Shown in pieces: positions 9,004-18,399 of a stretch of 64,000 bases of DNA. The position numbers and the translations under genes are program-made. Origin of the DNA: Yersinia pekkanenii (GTDB lineage Bacteria; Pseudomonadota; Gammaproteobacteria; Enterobacterales; Enterobacteriaceae); contig NZ_CQAZ01000021.1 of NCBI RefSeq assembly GCF_001152565.1, forward strand, positions 17,506-81,505, given 5' to 3'. The notes below the pieces were generated by a model. The model had not been told where the DNA came from, searched no databases, and was given only the letters and a program-made list of their open reading frames with translations. Each line of letters begins with the position of its first letter. Position 1 is the stretch's first letter.

Positions 9004-9472
9004 AATTAGCTCCTGAGCCGTGGGGTGAAAGCAGACAGACGACAACACTCTTTCTTTAGCCATACTGGCGTTTAGTGGCAAACCGCTTTAATTACATTTC
9101 GCTCTCAGGGTAAAAGTTGTTTTAAGAGTGTTCTCGACTAGATACTTAACAATCTATATCTAAACGATATAAACAATTAACACCGAAACGCTGCAACTCA
9201 CCAATATCAATCCGTTCTATGTTATTTCTTTCATTAATGACCCTAGTCTCAGTCCTATAATTACCCGCTCAAGTAAATATTATGTTTATAACTCTGTCCT
9301 ATTTGATGACCAATCTGATTCGCTTCCATGTTTAGCTAGAAAGTATTAGGTTAACGGTTGATACCTTTATGGAAGGTAACCGCTATATCGGTAAGGCTTA
9401 GTCGATTTAGCGATTCTGCATGACGGGGATAGCAACCATTGGTAATGAAATTTCAAATAGAGAGAGACTGAT
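9004..9472. other. Divergent promoter region between the oxygenase operon and GST gene
   Basis: No gene is supported beyond the leader peptide. It contains the dyad TATATC-TAAAC-GATATA at 9155-9171, a candidate operator for the oxygenase/transport operon. Confidence 0.5.
9155..9171. promoter_or_regulatory. Candidate operator dyad upstream of the oxygenase operon
   Basis: Inverted repeat TATATC / GATATA with a 5-nt spacer in the divergent intergenic region, about 150 bp before the leader peptide. Arm and spacer size resemble the dyad at 1618-1638, but the arms differ. Confidence 0.3.
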
Positions 9473-10093
9473 ATGTTGACGGTATGGGGTCGGAATAACT
9501 CGACCAATGTCAAAAAAGTGCTTTGGTGTTTGGAAGAGCTGGATATCAGCTATGAACGTATTGATGTCGGTGGCCAATATGGTCAACTGAATGACCCTCT
9601 TTATCGCTCATTAAATCCGAATGGTCTGATCCCTTGCCTGCAAGATAAGGATTTTATTCTGTGGGAATCCAACACCATTGTGCGTTATCTGGCGGCACAA
9701 TACGGCCAAAGTACGCTTTATCTGGCTGATGCTCAGTTGCGGGCTGGAGCAGAAAAGTGGATGGATTGGGCTACCTCCAGTCTGGTGGTCCCCTTTAAAG
9801 CGGTGTTTATTGGGTTGGTACGGACTGCGCCGGAACAGCAGGATCAAGTAAAAATTGCTCACGGTATTGAGCAACTGAATACATTGATGGCAATCGCCGA
9901 TCAAGCGCTGGAACAACAGGCTTATCTTTCCGGCGATAAATTCGGTATCGGTGATATGCCACTCGGGTGTCTGGCCTATGCCTGGTTTAACCTGTCGATA
10001 GCACGCCCGGAACTGCCACATTTACAGCGCTGGTATCAACGCCTGACGCAAAGAGTGGCATTTCAGAAAGTCATTGATATTGGCCTGAGTTGA
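9473..10093 (+). CDS. Glutathione S-transferase family protein
   Basis: Cytoplasmic GST, 206 aa, the usual length. The N-terminal thioredoxin-like domain (1-80) has the active-site region GRNNSTNVKKVLW and the glutathione-binding NPNGLIPCLQ (cis-Pro) and WESNTIVRYLA motifs. The C-terminal helical domain contains the conserved FGIGDMPLG segment (N-capping box). The substrate cannot be read from the sequence. It is probably monocistronic, since a degenerate ERIC fragment and the convergent cirA follow. The ATG follows GAGAGA. Confidence 0.87.
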   Translation: MLTVWGRNNSTNVKKVLWCLEELDISYERIDVGGQYGQLNDPLYRSLNPNGLIPCLQDKDFILWESNTIVRYLAAQYGQSTLYLADAQLRAGAEKWMDWATSSLVVPFKAVFIGLVRTAPEQQDQVKIAHGIEQLNTLMAIADQALEQQAYLSGDKFGIGDMPLGCLAYAWFNLSIARPELPHLQRWYQRLTQRVAFQKVIDIGLS

Positions 10094-10103
10094 TTAAACA
10101 GGG

Positions 10104-10150
10104 GTGAGCTAGCGCAGCTAACACCCCTGCAGCGCCAAGGACGAAGGGGA
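10104..10150. repeat. Degenerate ERIC-element end
   Basis: GTGAGC...GCGCAGC.AACACCCCTGCAG followed by GACGAAGGGGA matches the terminal part of Yersinia ERIC copies, with substitutions. It lies between the GST and cirA stops and contains an 8-bp CAGGGGTG/CACCCCTG hairpin that could end transcripts. Confidence 0.5.
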
Positions 10151-12151
10151 TTAGAAATCGTAGCTCGCACCCACCATATAACGACGCCCATCGAGAACTT
10201 TGTCGTTAACTTCGATATCCACGCGTTTATCTAACACGTTGTAGACACCGCCCATCAGACGAAGCTCTTTGGTCAACTGGTAGTTAGCCCCTAAATCGAC
10301 AAAAGTGTAAGACGGGGTTTGGCTGCCCATACTGGTTCGATTGAGATATTCCGAGGTTTTACCACGGTAATTGGCTCGCACCCAAGTGGCCAGTTCTTCA
10401 CTTGCCTGCCAGTTCACTGTGCCGTTTAACATGTGCTTGGGCATCTGATTCAGTGGCTGACCGGAGAACTGCCCGCTTTTCTGCTCTGATTGTGTAAAGG
10501 TATAATTAGATGTCAGGGACCAGGCTTTATTGATTTCCCACCCGAAGGTTGCTTCCACACCACGGGTGATAGCTTTATCCACGTTGGTGCGGTCACTGAT
10601 AAATTTATAGCTGGTGCCATTGATCATACACTGGCCTGACGCATTGCCAGTAGTATCAGTACAACGACGTACTTCAGTAATTTTATCTTTAAAATCAGTA
10701 TTAAACAGTGTCACACCGGCGTTCATACCTTCCTGGTCATCCCAGAGAATACCGATTTCCTGGCTGATACTTCTTTCAGGTTTCAGGTTGGCATTACCCA
10801 CAATGATAGCTGGATCGCCACGGCCACCCCCGGTGATTTGCCCCCAATTATCGGTTGCCTGACGCAAATCAGGTGATCGGTAGCCGCCGGATACCCCCCC
10901 TTTTAATGTCCATTGCTCTGCCAGGTGCCAGACACCGTATAAGCGTGGCGTCCAGTGAGTGCCGTAGTTCTCGTCCTGATCCATACGGACACCGCCAGTC
11001 AGGGCGAAATCATTGGTCATTTGCCATTCGTCTTCGGCAAATAACGCCCAACTCCAGCGGGTCAATTTAGTCAAATCACTGGCAGAGACTAATTGGTTAC
11101 CAGTGTCATTCAGCTCTTCATAACGATATTGGCCGCCCAGAATAAGGGTATGATTGTCTAACAGGAATGAAGTCTGAGTATTAAAAATATTATCAACGCT
11201 CTTCATTTCACGGGATGGGTTGCGAGTTTCATCGCGTTGAACATAGCTGGTTGAATTACCAAAATCATAATAACCGTGATGAGTCACCGCATAATTGTTA
11301 CGGTCATATTGCACATCACTGCTTTGGCCGTTTAATGCCACTGAGCGCCCGGCAGTTGAATTTCTATCCTGCACATAATGACCAATATCAAAATCAAATT
11401 CGTTCTTATCGTCGGGGGTCAGGGTAAATGTCGCGCTACCATTTCTCAGGCGCTGTTCATTATAACCATTGATCATCTTATCTTCGCTACGATGAGAAAG
11501 TAACCCGCTGACTTTTAATCCCAGTAAACCGTCAATTAATGGGCCGGAGGCGTAAGCATTGGTCTGGTATATATCGCCGGAATTTGAATCTTCCTGCAAA
11601 GTGGCATCAGCACGCACCGTTCCGTGCCACTCTTTACCCACTTTGCGCGTAATAACGTTAATTACGCCGCCCATGGCATCTGAGCCATATAGAGAGGACA
11701 TCGGGCCACGTACCACTTCAATGCGTTCGATGGCCGCAAGCGGTGGCAACCACCCTTGCTCAATACCCGCACCGTCGCTGTTGGGCCGCGTACCACGGGT
11801 ATCTACACGTTTACCATCCACCAGAATCAAGGTGTATTTTGCCGACATACCGCGAATACTGATATCGCTGTGACTACCTCCACCGGTCACCACCACGCCT
11901 GGAACATCTCTCAACGCATCGGTAATATCGGTATAGGCTTTATTCTCGATTTGCTCGCGGGTTATCACGGAAATAGAAGCGGCGGAGTCTTGAATTCGCT
12001 GCTGGAAGCCCGATGCCGTGACCACCATGGTATCGGTTGGCGTGGTACTGGTGGTATTGGTTTCAGCAGCAACGGCCTGAGATGAGATAAGTGCAGCGAT
12101 GACCCATGTCGCCGAGTTCGTTTTCCTAAAAACCTGATTAACCTTAACCAT
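10151..12151 (-). CDS. cirA: TonB-dependent catecholate siderophore receptor CirA
   Basis: Outer-membrane receptor, 666 aa. A signal peptide precedes ETNTT, the TonB box is DTMVVTAS, and the plug domain carries ISIRGMSAKYTLILVDGKRV and RIEVVRGPMSSLYGSDAMGG. The beta-barrel ends with GASYDF, the C-terminal Phe signature of outer-membrane proteins. Its position before lysP is the same as E. coli cirA, which takes up catecholate degradation products and is a colicin I receptor. The ATG follows GGAGA. A good Fur box lies 430 bp upstream, an unusually long distance. FepA-type receptors are longer and not at this locus. Confidence 0.88.
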   Translation of the reverse strand: MVKVNQVFRKTNSATWVIAALISSQAVAAETNTTSTTPTDTMVVTASGFQQRIQDSAASISVITREQIENKAYTDITDALRDVPGVVVTGGGSHSDISIRGMSAKYTLILVDGKRVDTRGTRPNSDGAGIEQGWLPPLAAIERIEVVRGPMSSLYGSDAMGGVINVITRKVGKEWHGTVRADATLQEDSNSGDIYQTNAYASGPLIDGLLGLKVSGLLSHRSEDKMINGYNEQRLRNGSATFTLTPDDKNEFDFDIGHYVQDRNSTAGRSVALNGQSSDVQYDRNNYAVTHHGYYDFGNSTSYVQRDETRNPSREMKSVDNIFNTQTSFLLDNHTLILGGQYRYEELNDTGNQLVSASDLTKLTRWSWALFAEDEWQMTNDFALTGGVRMDQDENYGTHWTPRLYGVWHLAEQWTLKGGVSGGYRSPDLRQATDNWGQITGGGRGDPAIIVGNANLKPERSISQEIGILWDDQEGMNAGVTLFNTDFKDKITEVRRCTDTTGNASGQCMINGTSYKFISDRTNVDKAITRGVEATFGWEINKAWSLTSNYTFTQSEQKSGQFSGQPLNQMPKHMLNGTVNWQASEELATWVRANYRGKTSEYLNRTSMGSQTPSYTFVDLGANYQLTKELRLMGGVYNVLDKRVDIEVNDKVLDGRRYMVGASYDF

Positions 12152-12456
12152 TACACGTTCTCCATGAGGTATTAATGTATTCAGAACCCTGCCCGACAGA
12201 CGTTTTTTACTTGTAGCAATACCGCCTGTTAGACAGGTGACAATTTATTTTTTATAAATGTTGGCAATAGCCGACCACAGCAAAAATATCGCTTCCGACG
12301 CTCTCTGCTTAATACATTATTATTCTGTGATACCGGTTACTGCCGTAATAGAAACCTTCTCCGCGCCTTTTATATTTCAGACCATGAGGAATAAGGCATC
12401 CAAAAGTTAATTAAATGGTAAGCTCAATGGCCAGTCCGACAACCCGGCACGCCACT

Positions 12457-12480
12457 AAATAGATAGCACGCTATCTATTT
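12457..12480. promoter_or_regulatory. Perfect 10-bp inverted repeat in cirA leader
   Basis: AAATAGATAG-CACG-CTATCTATTT. It is a strong small dyad; no regulator can be assigned. Confidence 0.4.
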
Positions 12481-12579
12481 GCACGTTGATACCTAACCCT
12501 TTAACCATCCTCAGTAACCCCAGTTGCACCTCGATCCCCTTACTTTTCCTTATAATATAATGCTAACAATAAAACAAAC

Positions 12580-12598
12580 GATAATAATTATCAATAAG
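12580..12598 (-). promoter_or_regulatory. Fur box
   Basis: GATAATAATTATCAATAAG matches 14 of 19 positions of the Fur consensus and contains a perfect GATAAT-A-ATTATC core. It is upstream of the siderophore receptor gene, as expected for iron repression. Confidence 0.65.
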
Positions 12599-12762
12599 AT
12601 TACCAATCTTAATTAAATACAATTTTAAGCAACTGCTTATTTTATAATATTATTTAATCAGTAGGGTTAAATCTGTCCAATTCGGATACCAACAATGAAC
12701 AGAAATTAGCGAAATTACTGGTTGAGATTTGTTCAAAAAACCACCAACTTACCGGCGTAAAA

Positions 12763-12786
12763 AAGGGCGATATCATTATCGCCCTT
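12763..12786 (-). terminator. lysP terminator
   Basis: On the minus strand an 8-bp GGGCGATA/TATCGCCC stem with a 4-nt loop is followed by TTTTTT. It ends the lysP transcript. Confidence 0.8.
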
Positions 12787-12800
12787 CCATTCCACTTACA

Positions 12801-12859
12801 TCATGCTAACTATTACGTCATGCTAACTATTACACCATGCTAACTATTACGTCATGTTA
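12801..12859. repeat. 17-bp tandem repeat at the lysP 3' end
   Basis: Three and a half copies of TCATGCTAACTATTACG (third copy with changes) abut and run into the last codons of lysP. Confidence 0.75.
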
Positions 12860-14383
12860 GTCAGAAAGCAGCACCGATTTTTTCGGCTCGGCATGATCGT
12901 CACTGTCGTCACGCCATTTCGGAAATTCCATCTCTTTATATTTGATAACTTTGGTCCCTCGGGTCAACTTATAGCCGAACCAAATTATCAGGAACAATGG
13001 AATACCGATATACGTTGCGGTCACGCCATACCAATCAATCCGGTCTTGCAGGAATGCCTGATAGTTCTGCCCCAAGGTGATTATCAAACACAGTACGAAG
13101 GCAAAAATCGGCCCAACCGGGAAGAAGCCAGACTGATAGGGTAAGTCGTTCAGGTTACGACCCTGCATCATATAGCCACGACGGAAACGGTAATGGCTGA
13201 TAGCAATACCCAACCAAGCGATAAAACCTGTCATCCCTGAGGTATTCAGTAACCACAGATACACGGTCTGATTACCATACATGGAGCTCAAGAAGCATAA
13301 CCCGGCAACGACCGTGGTGGCATACAGCGCATTACGCGGTACCCCCCCCTTGGACAATTTAGCAAAAATACGTGGCGCTTTACCTTCCGAAGCCAGTGTA
13401 AACAGCATCCGAGTTGAGGCATACATACCCGAGTTACCGGCTGACAATACCGCCGTCAAGATAACGGCATTCATCACCGCCGCCGCCGACAACAGACCGG
13501 CATTTTGGAATACCAGAGTGAACGGACTAACACTGATATCTTTAACATCATTACGTAACAGACTTGGATCGGTATACGGAATAATCAGGCTAATAATCAG
13601 AATAGCCAAGATATAGAACAACAGAATACGCCAGAACACTTTACGCACCGCGCGTGGGATGTTTTTGCCCGGATCTTTTGATTCACCGGCAGCAATACCA
13701 ATTAGCTCAGTCCCCTGGAAGGAGAAACCGACAATCATTGCCACACCAATCATCGCAGAGAAGCCCCCGGCAAAAGGCCCGTCGCCAATAGTCCAGTTGT
13801 GCCAGCCGGCACTTTCACCGCCTTTCATGATGCCGCTAATCATCATCACACCAATGATGATGAAGATAACTACGGTGGTCACTTTTATCAGTGAGAACCA
13901 GTACTCCGCTTCACCAAACCCTTTTACTGATATCCAGTTCAGTAAAAACATCAGAGCGAGGAATAATGCACTCCAGATCCAACCGGGGGCATCTGGGAAC
14001 CAGTAATTCATCACCAATTGGGCGGCGACCAGGTCAACCGCGATAGTGACCGCCCAGTTGTACCAGTAGTTCCAGCCGAGGGCGAAACCGAAGCCTTCCT
14101 CAACATATTTAGAGCCGTAAGTCGAAAACGAGCCTGATACCGGCATAAACGCCGCCAGTTCACCGAGGCTGGTCATCAGGAAATAAACCATCAAGCCAAT
14201 CAATGCGTAGGAGAGCAATGCTCCACCGGGGCCTGCTTGTGATACCGTCGCCCCTGAGGCAACAAATAAACCGGTACCAATAGAGCCACCGATAGCAATC
14301 ATGGCTAAATGCCGTGATTTAAGCTCTCGGCGTAAGCGCTGTGCACCCTGCTGCGCTGGGATTTTAGTATGTTGCTGAGTCAT
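12857..14383 (-). CDS. lysP: Lysine-specific permease LysP
   Basis: APC-superfamily inner-membrane lysine:H+ symporter, 508 aa with 12 predicted hydrophobic segments. The amino-acid permease signature is seen at IAIGGSIGTGLFVASG (residues about 30-45), and the order cirA-lysP-yeiE is the enterobacterial one. LysP also controls CadC in relatives by binding it in the membrane at high lysine. The cytoplasmic tail is hydrophilic (DDSDDHAEPKKS). The tail codons merge with a 17-bp tandem repeat, so the extreme C-terminus may vary between strains. Confidence 0.92.
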   Translation of the reverse strand: MTQQHTKIPAQQGAQRLRRELKSRHLAMIAIGGSIGTGLFVASGATVSQAGPGGALLSYALIGLMVYFLMTSLGELAAFMPVSGSFSTYGSKYVEEGFGFALGWNYWYNWAVTIAVDLVAAQLVMNYWFPDAPGWIWSALFLALMFLLNWISVKGFGEAEYWFSLIKVTTVVIFIIIGVMMISGIMKGGESAGWHNWTIGDGPFAGGFSAMIGVAMIVGFSFQGTELIGIAAGESKDPGKNIPRAVRKVFWRILLFYILAILIISLIIPYTDPSLLRNDVKDISVSPFTLVFQNAGLLSAAAVMNAVILTAVLSAGNSGMYASTRMLFTLASEGKAPRIFAKLSKGGVPRNALYATTVVAGLCFLSSMYGNQTVYLWLLNTSGMTGFIAWLGIAISHYRFRRGYMMQGRNLNDLPYQSGFFPVGPIFAFVLCLIITLGQNYQAFLQDRIDWYGVTATYIGIPLFLIIWFGYKLTRGTKVIKYKEMEFPKWRDDSDDHAEPKKSVLLSD

Positions 14384-14625
14384 TCTTACCCTAATCCACC
14401 CTTAAAAAATAAGGCCGGATTGTAACAAATCCCACCGGCTCTGTGAGTAACAATGCGCTGATATAAGATACCTTCATGATCCCAGTACAATTATTAGCAA
14501 AAGCGCCCCATTATCAGTAAAAATCGAAAGAAATTGGGTATTTTCGCCGTGATAAATCACATGGCTGGTGTAAAACACTTAAAAAAGCGTCATTTTCACG
14601 CCTAACGCGCTTTCAGCTAAGTCGT

Positions 14626-15498
14626 TTAACTTTCTTCCTGACAATAGCTAAGAAAACGCTGTAAAGCGTTGGATATATGCTTTTGCCGATGATGAATCAG
14701 GTATAACGTGCGGATCAGCGGCGGCATGGGAATATTCAGTTCGATCAATTCACCGTTAGCCAGTTGATCGGCAATCACTCGGCGTGACAGGCAACTGATC
14801 CCCATGCCATAGCGCACAGCACGCTTGATGGCCTCCGAATTGCCCAACTCCATGACCAATTTAAAATGTGGTAATTTAGCCAGTAACAAGTGGTCCAGCA
14901 CTTCGCGCGTGCCAGAACCTCGCTCCCGCAGGATCCAGGCCGCATCAGCTAACTCCTTTAGCGTCAGCATCTTGTGGCATAGCGGGTTGTCGGGGGCGGC
15001 AAACACCACCAGTTCATCTCGTAACCAAGTTTGTGTTAACAGGTCCGGCATATGGCACGGCCCTTCAATCAGACCTAAGTCGCCACGAAAATCAGCCACT
15101 GCGGTAATCACATCCTGACTGTTACCGATATTCAGCTCCAGCGGCGTACCGGGGAAGTCGCGCCGATATTTGGCAATCATGCCCGGCAACATATAATTGC
15201 CGATAGTGCTGCTGGCAGCGATACGTAACGCGCCCAAATCCTGCAAGAAAAGCTGTTCTATTTCAATCGCCTGATCAAGCAATGCCAGCGCTTTGGGATA
15301 CAGCAACCGCCCATGTTCATTGGTGACTAAACGCTTACCGACTCTATCAAAAAGCTGCACCCCCAATTGCCCTTCCAAATCTGCTAACGCAGCGCTGACT
15401 GCCGACTGTGAAAGTGCGAGCACTACCGAGGCTTGGGTGGTAGAACCGCTTTTTAGTACCTCAGCAAAAACTTCAAGTTGACGTAAGGTTATATGCAT
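14626..15498 (-). CDS. yeiE: LysR-family transcriptional regulator YeiE
   Basis: A 290-aa LysR regulator. The winged HTH covers residues 1-60 ([20 protein letters not shown]), followed by a periplasmic-binding-type effector domain from about 90. The family member beside lysP in E. coli is YeiE, a sulfite-sensing activator of the divergent yeiH and a regulator of virulence and iron genes. Here a small membrane-protein gene lies between yeiE and yeiH. The start MHITLRQ is the family start. Confidence 0.88.
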   Translation of the reverse strand: MHITLRQLEVFAEVLKSGSTTQASVVLALSQSAVSAALADLEGQLGVQLFDRVGKRLVTNEHGRLLYPKALALLDQAIEIEQLFLQDLGALRIAASSTIGNYMLPGMIAKYRRDFPGTPLELNIGNSQDVITAVADFRGDLGLIEGPCHMPDLLTQTWLRDELVVFAAPDNPLCHKMLTLKELADAAWILRERGSGTREVLDHLLLAKLPHFKLVMELGNSEAIKRAVRYGMGISCLSRRVIADQLANGELIELNIPMPPLIRTLYLIHHRQKHISNALQRFLSYCQEES

Positions 15499-15692
15499 AA
15501 CGGTCTCTGTCGTGAAAAATGGAGGGCGCTATCATCACTCTGTTCGCCCGTTATTGGATAAAACGAGCTGACGTCTTAGTGGTGAATATAATGACTGACG
15601 GACAAAGTATATAGCCTCAATTACCCTATAAGACTAACACCTTTGAGCAACATCGGGAGGTTATCAGCAGGTGAAATTAAGGCGTAAAAGTC

Positions 15693-15983
15693 CTATTCAT
15701 TATCATCTGAATGAAAGAATATGCGATAAAAAATCGTGGCTAATAAACCAATAACTATGTTTAAAATCAAACAGATAAATAATAGATAACTGAACGTTTG
15801 AGATAAAGGTATCCCGCGTTCATTCCTAAATGGATTAAAATGTGGCAGAGGGGCAATATGGAAAGGGTTCAAGTTATATAACTTGAAAAAATAAGCGAGC
15901 AAATAAGGTGGGATCAACAAATAAATAAGTGAAGCAACCACCAATATTACCCACAGCGACTTTTCATGCTTTGCTTTCTTCAT
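15693..15983 (-). CDS. Small two-TM membrane protein of unknown function
   Basis: A 96-aa protein with two clear hydrophobic helices (about residues 10-34 and 62-88), a basic N-terminus (MKKAKHEK) and an acidic tail (FHSDDNE). It sits between yeiE and yeiH, a place that is empty in E. coli. I do not recognise a family. The ribosome site is weak and base composition is AT-rich compared with neighbours, hinting at acquisition. It is likely real because the frame is clean and codon structure is sensible. Confidence 0.6.
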   Translation of the reverse strand: MKKAKHEKSLWVILVVASLIYLLIPPYLLAYFFKLYNLNPFHIAPLPHFNPFRNERGIPLSQTFSYLLFICLILNIVIGLLATIFYRIFFHSDDNE

Positions 15984-16247
15984 ATCAAAAACTCATGTCC
16001 CTGCGATGATGGGGATGACCATCGTCCGCTACTGATTTCCATGGTGCTTAGCATACCAAGTTTCATTTCCATTCACGTCATGCCGTATAAAACATCTCGA
16101 TACCTCGATTAAGACAGATCAGACGTTTGCAGCTATTCGCGCCCACCTTACCACTTATATCGATTAATTATAAATATATAATGAATTTATCTATTATATT
16201 TGAAGTCGTTAAACTATGTCCAATCGTTACAAGACACAGGACATCAC

Positions 16248-17330
16248 ATGGCGACTTCTCAGACTAAAGAACGGCCTCGCCCACAGCAGTTTACTTTGGC
16301 CCGCTATATCCCGGGCCTGGCGTTAACTGGCGTGATTACCGGGTTAGCGCTCAACGTGGGTGATATGCCGTGGTTTATCAATATGGGGTTGGGAGCCCTG
16401 ACTCTGGCTATTTTATTTGGCATCCTGGTCGGTAACACGCTGTATCCGTGGGTACAACCGGTCTGTTCTGACGGTGTGCTGCTCGCCAAACAGCACTTGC
16501 TACGGCTCGGGATCATTTTGTATGGTTTCCGCCTGACCTTTCAACAAGTCGCGGATGTCGGTGCTACCGGGATTATTATTGACCTTTTAACCCTTAGCTC
16601 CACCTTTATGCTGGCGTGTTGGTTGGGTAAACGGGTGTTTGGCCTGGATCAGCAAACAGTGATGCTAATCGGTGCCGGTAGCAGTATTTGTGGTGCTGCC
16701 GCCATTATGGCCACCGAACCGGTACTGAAAGCCGATGCCAGCAAAGTGGCGGTTTCCGTCGCGACAGTAGTGATTTTTGGTACGCTGGCGATTTTTGTTT
16801 ACCCATGGCTGTACCAGCTAAATCTGCATTACCAATGGCTGCCGTTTAGTCAGGAAACCTTTGGTATTTTTGCGGGTTCAACTATTCATGAAGTGGCGCA
16901 GGTGGTGGCGGCCGGTCATGCTATTGGCCCTGATGCCGAAAATGCCGCCGTGATCACCAAAATGATCCGGGTGATGATGTTGGCACCGTTCCTACTGTTG
17001 CTTTCCGCTTATCTGGGTCGCAGTAGCATGAAAACCCGCGGTCAAAAACGCGAGAAAAGTGCCATTACTATCCCATGGTTTGCGGTAATATTTATCCTGA
17101 TGGCGGGCGTTAACTCACTCAACCTGCTGCCAGCGGCATGGGTCAGTCACCTGATTACGTTGGATACCATTTTACTGGCAATGGCGATGGCCGCGCTTGG
17201 GCTAACCACCCATATCGGCTCCATCCGTCAGGCGGGGGTTAAACCACTGTTGCTGGCACTGCTGCTGTTTGTCTGGTTGTTGGTTGGCGGAACCGGTATC
17301 AACTTGCTGGTGCAGCATATTGCGGCGTAA
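16248..17330 (+). CDS. yeiH: UPF0324 membrane protein YeiH
   Basis: Inner-membrane protein of the UPF0324 family, 360 aa from the ATG at 16248 (ribosome site AGGA 7 nt before), about ten hydrophobic segments. Conserved motifs include [17 protein letters not shown] and [17 protein letters not shown]. YeiH is activated by YeiE and proposed to export sulfite-related compounds; its function is not firmly known. A TTG-initiated extension to 16200 is rejected because the ATG has the ribosome site. nfo follows 130 bp downstream. Confidence 0.87.
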   Translation: MATSQTKERPRPQQFTLARYIPGLALTGVITGLALNVGDMPWFINMGLGALTLAILFGILVGNTLYPWVQPVCSDGVLLAKQHLLRLGIILYGFRLTFQQVADVGATGIIIDLLTLSSTFMLACWLGKRVFGLDQQTVMLIGAGSSICGAAAIMATEPVLKADASKVAVSVATVVIFGTLAIFVYPWLYQLNLHYQWLPFSQETFGIFAGSTIHEVAQVVAAGHAIGPDAENAAVITKMIRVMMLAPFLLLLSAYLGRSSMKTRGQKREKSAITIPWFAVIFILMAGVNSLNLLPAAWVSHLITLDTILLAMAMAALGLTTHIGSIRQAGVKPLLLALLLFVWLLVGGTGINLLVQHIAA

Positions 17331-17460
17331 AGCCGCTATCCAAGCTAGCGCATTATTGCTTAAGGGCTGTGGGTGCGGCCCTTTTCTTTTCTCACCGTTT
17401 ATCCCATTCAATCATGTCCCTATCGGTGCCATAATGGCCGGGTTATCAAAGGAGAATGGA

Positions 17461-18306
17461 ATGAAATTTGTCGGTGCACATGTCAGCGCAGCAGGTGGAG
17501 TAGATCAGGCTGTAATTCGGGCGCACGAACTTGAGGCCACCGCCTTTGCCCTTTTTACCAAGAATCAACGTCAATGGCGGGCAGCCCCCTTGGCGGAAGA
17601 TGTTATTGCGCGATTCAAGCAGGCTTGTCAGCAGTATGGCTATATCTCAGCTCAAATCCTGCCGCACGATAGCTACCTGATTAACCTCGGTCATCCGGTC
17701 ACCGAGGCGCTGGAAAAATCCCGCGAAGCCTTTATCGATGAAATGGCCCGCTGCCAGCAACTGGGCTTGTCATTACTGAACTTTCACCCCGGCAGCCATT
17801 TATTGCAAATTGATGAAGATAAGTGTCTGGCGCTTATCGCTGAATCAATCAATATCGCGCTGGATGCCAGTGAAGGCGTGACTGCGGTGATTGAGAATAC
17901 CGCCGGTCAGGGCAGTAATCTGGGTTTTAAGTTCGAACATCTGGCCGCCATCATTGCTGGAGTGGAAGATAAAAGCCGCGTGGGTGTTTGTATTGATACC
18001 TGCCATGCTTTCGCTGCCGGTTATGATTTGCGCACTGAACAGGATTGTGAACATACCTTCCAGCAGCTCGGTGATATCGTCGGCTTCCAGTATTTGCGCG
18101 GTATGCATCTTAATGATGCCAAAAGCGAATTTAACAGCCGTGTCGACCGCCACCACAGCCTTGGTGAAGGGAATATCGGCAAAACCGTGTTCAGCTATAT
18201 TATGCGCGACCCGCGTTTCGATAATATTCCGCTGATTCTGGAAACCGTGAATCCGGATATCTGGGCTGAAGAGATAGCCTGGCTGAAGTCACAGGCAGAA
18301 GTTTAG
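17461..18306 (+). CDS. nfo: Endonuclease IV (AP endonuclease) Nfo
   Basis: Zinc-dependent apurinic/apyrimidinic endonuclease of base-excision repair, 281 aa. Three AP-nuclease family-2 signatures are visible: [28 protein letters not shown] and [20 protein letters not shown]. The start ATG follows AAAGGAGA; an in-frame upstream extension would be junk. nfo normally follows yeiH in enterics. It is part of the SoxRS response in E. coli. Confidence 0.94.
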   Translation: MKFVGAHVSAAGGVDQAVIRAHELEATAFALFTKNQRQWRAAPLAEDVIARFKQACQQYGYISAQILPHDSYLINLGHPVTEALEKSREAFIDEMARCQQLGLSLLNFHPGSHLLQIDEDKCLALIAESINIALDASEGVTAVIENTAGQGSNLGFKFEHLAAIIAGVEDKSRVGVCIDTCHAFAAGYDLRTEQDCEHTFQQLGDIVGFQYLRGMHLNDAKSEFNSRVDRHHSLGEGNIGKTVFSYIMRDPRFDNIPLILETVNPDIWAEEIAWLKSQAEV

Positions 18307-18347
18307 CTAATGGATATTTAGCCGAATGAGATTGAGCCAACGTAAAA

Positions 18348-18372
18348 AAACCGGCACTTGAGGCCGGTTTTT
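18348..18372. terminator. Bidirectional terminator between nfo and fruA
   Basis: AAACCGGC / GCCGGTTT stem with a 7-nt loop, A-rich on one side and T-rich on the other, between convergent genes. Confidence 0.8.
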
Positions 18373-18399
18373 CATGAGCAAAGCGGGTTAAATAATCCG

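Larger units (their letters stand above)
12152..12762. other. Long cirA upstream region with hairpin and Fur box
   Basis: No gene is supported in 600 bp. It holds the perfect hairpin at 12457-12480 and the Fur box at 12580-12598, so cirA may have a long untranslated leader or a second, closer promoter. Confidence 0.5.

Noticed and set aside
10151..12151. Idea that the receptor is FepA or another enterobactin receptor
   Set aside because: Length of 666 aa and position next to lysP fit CirA.
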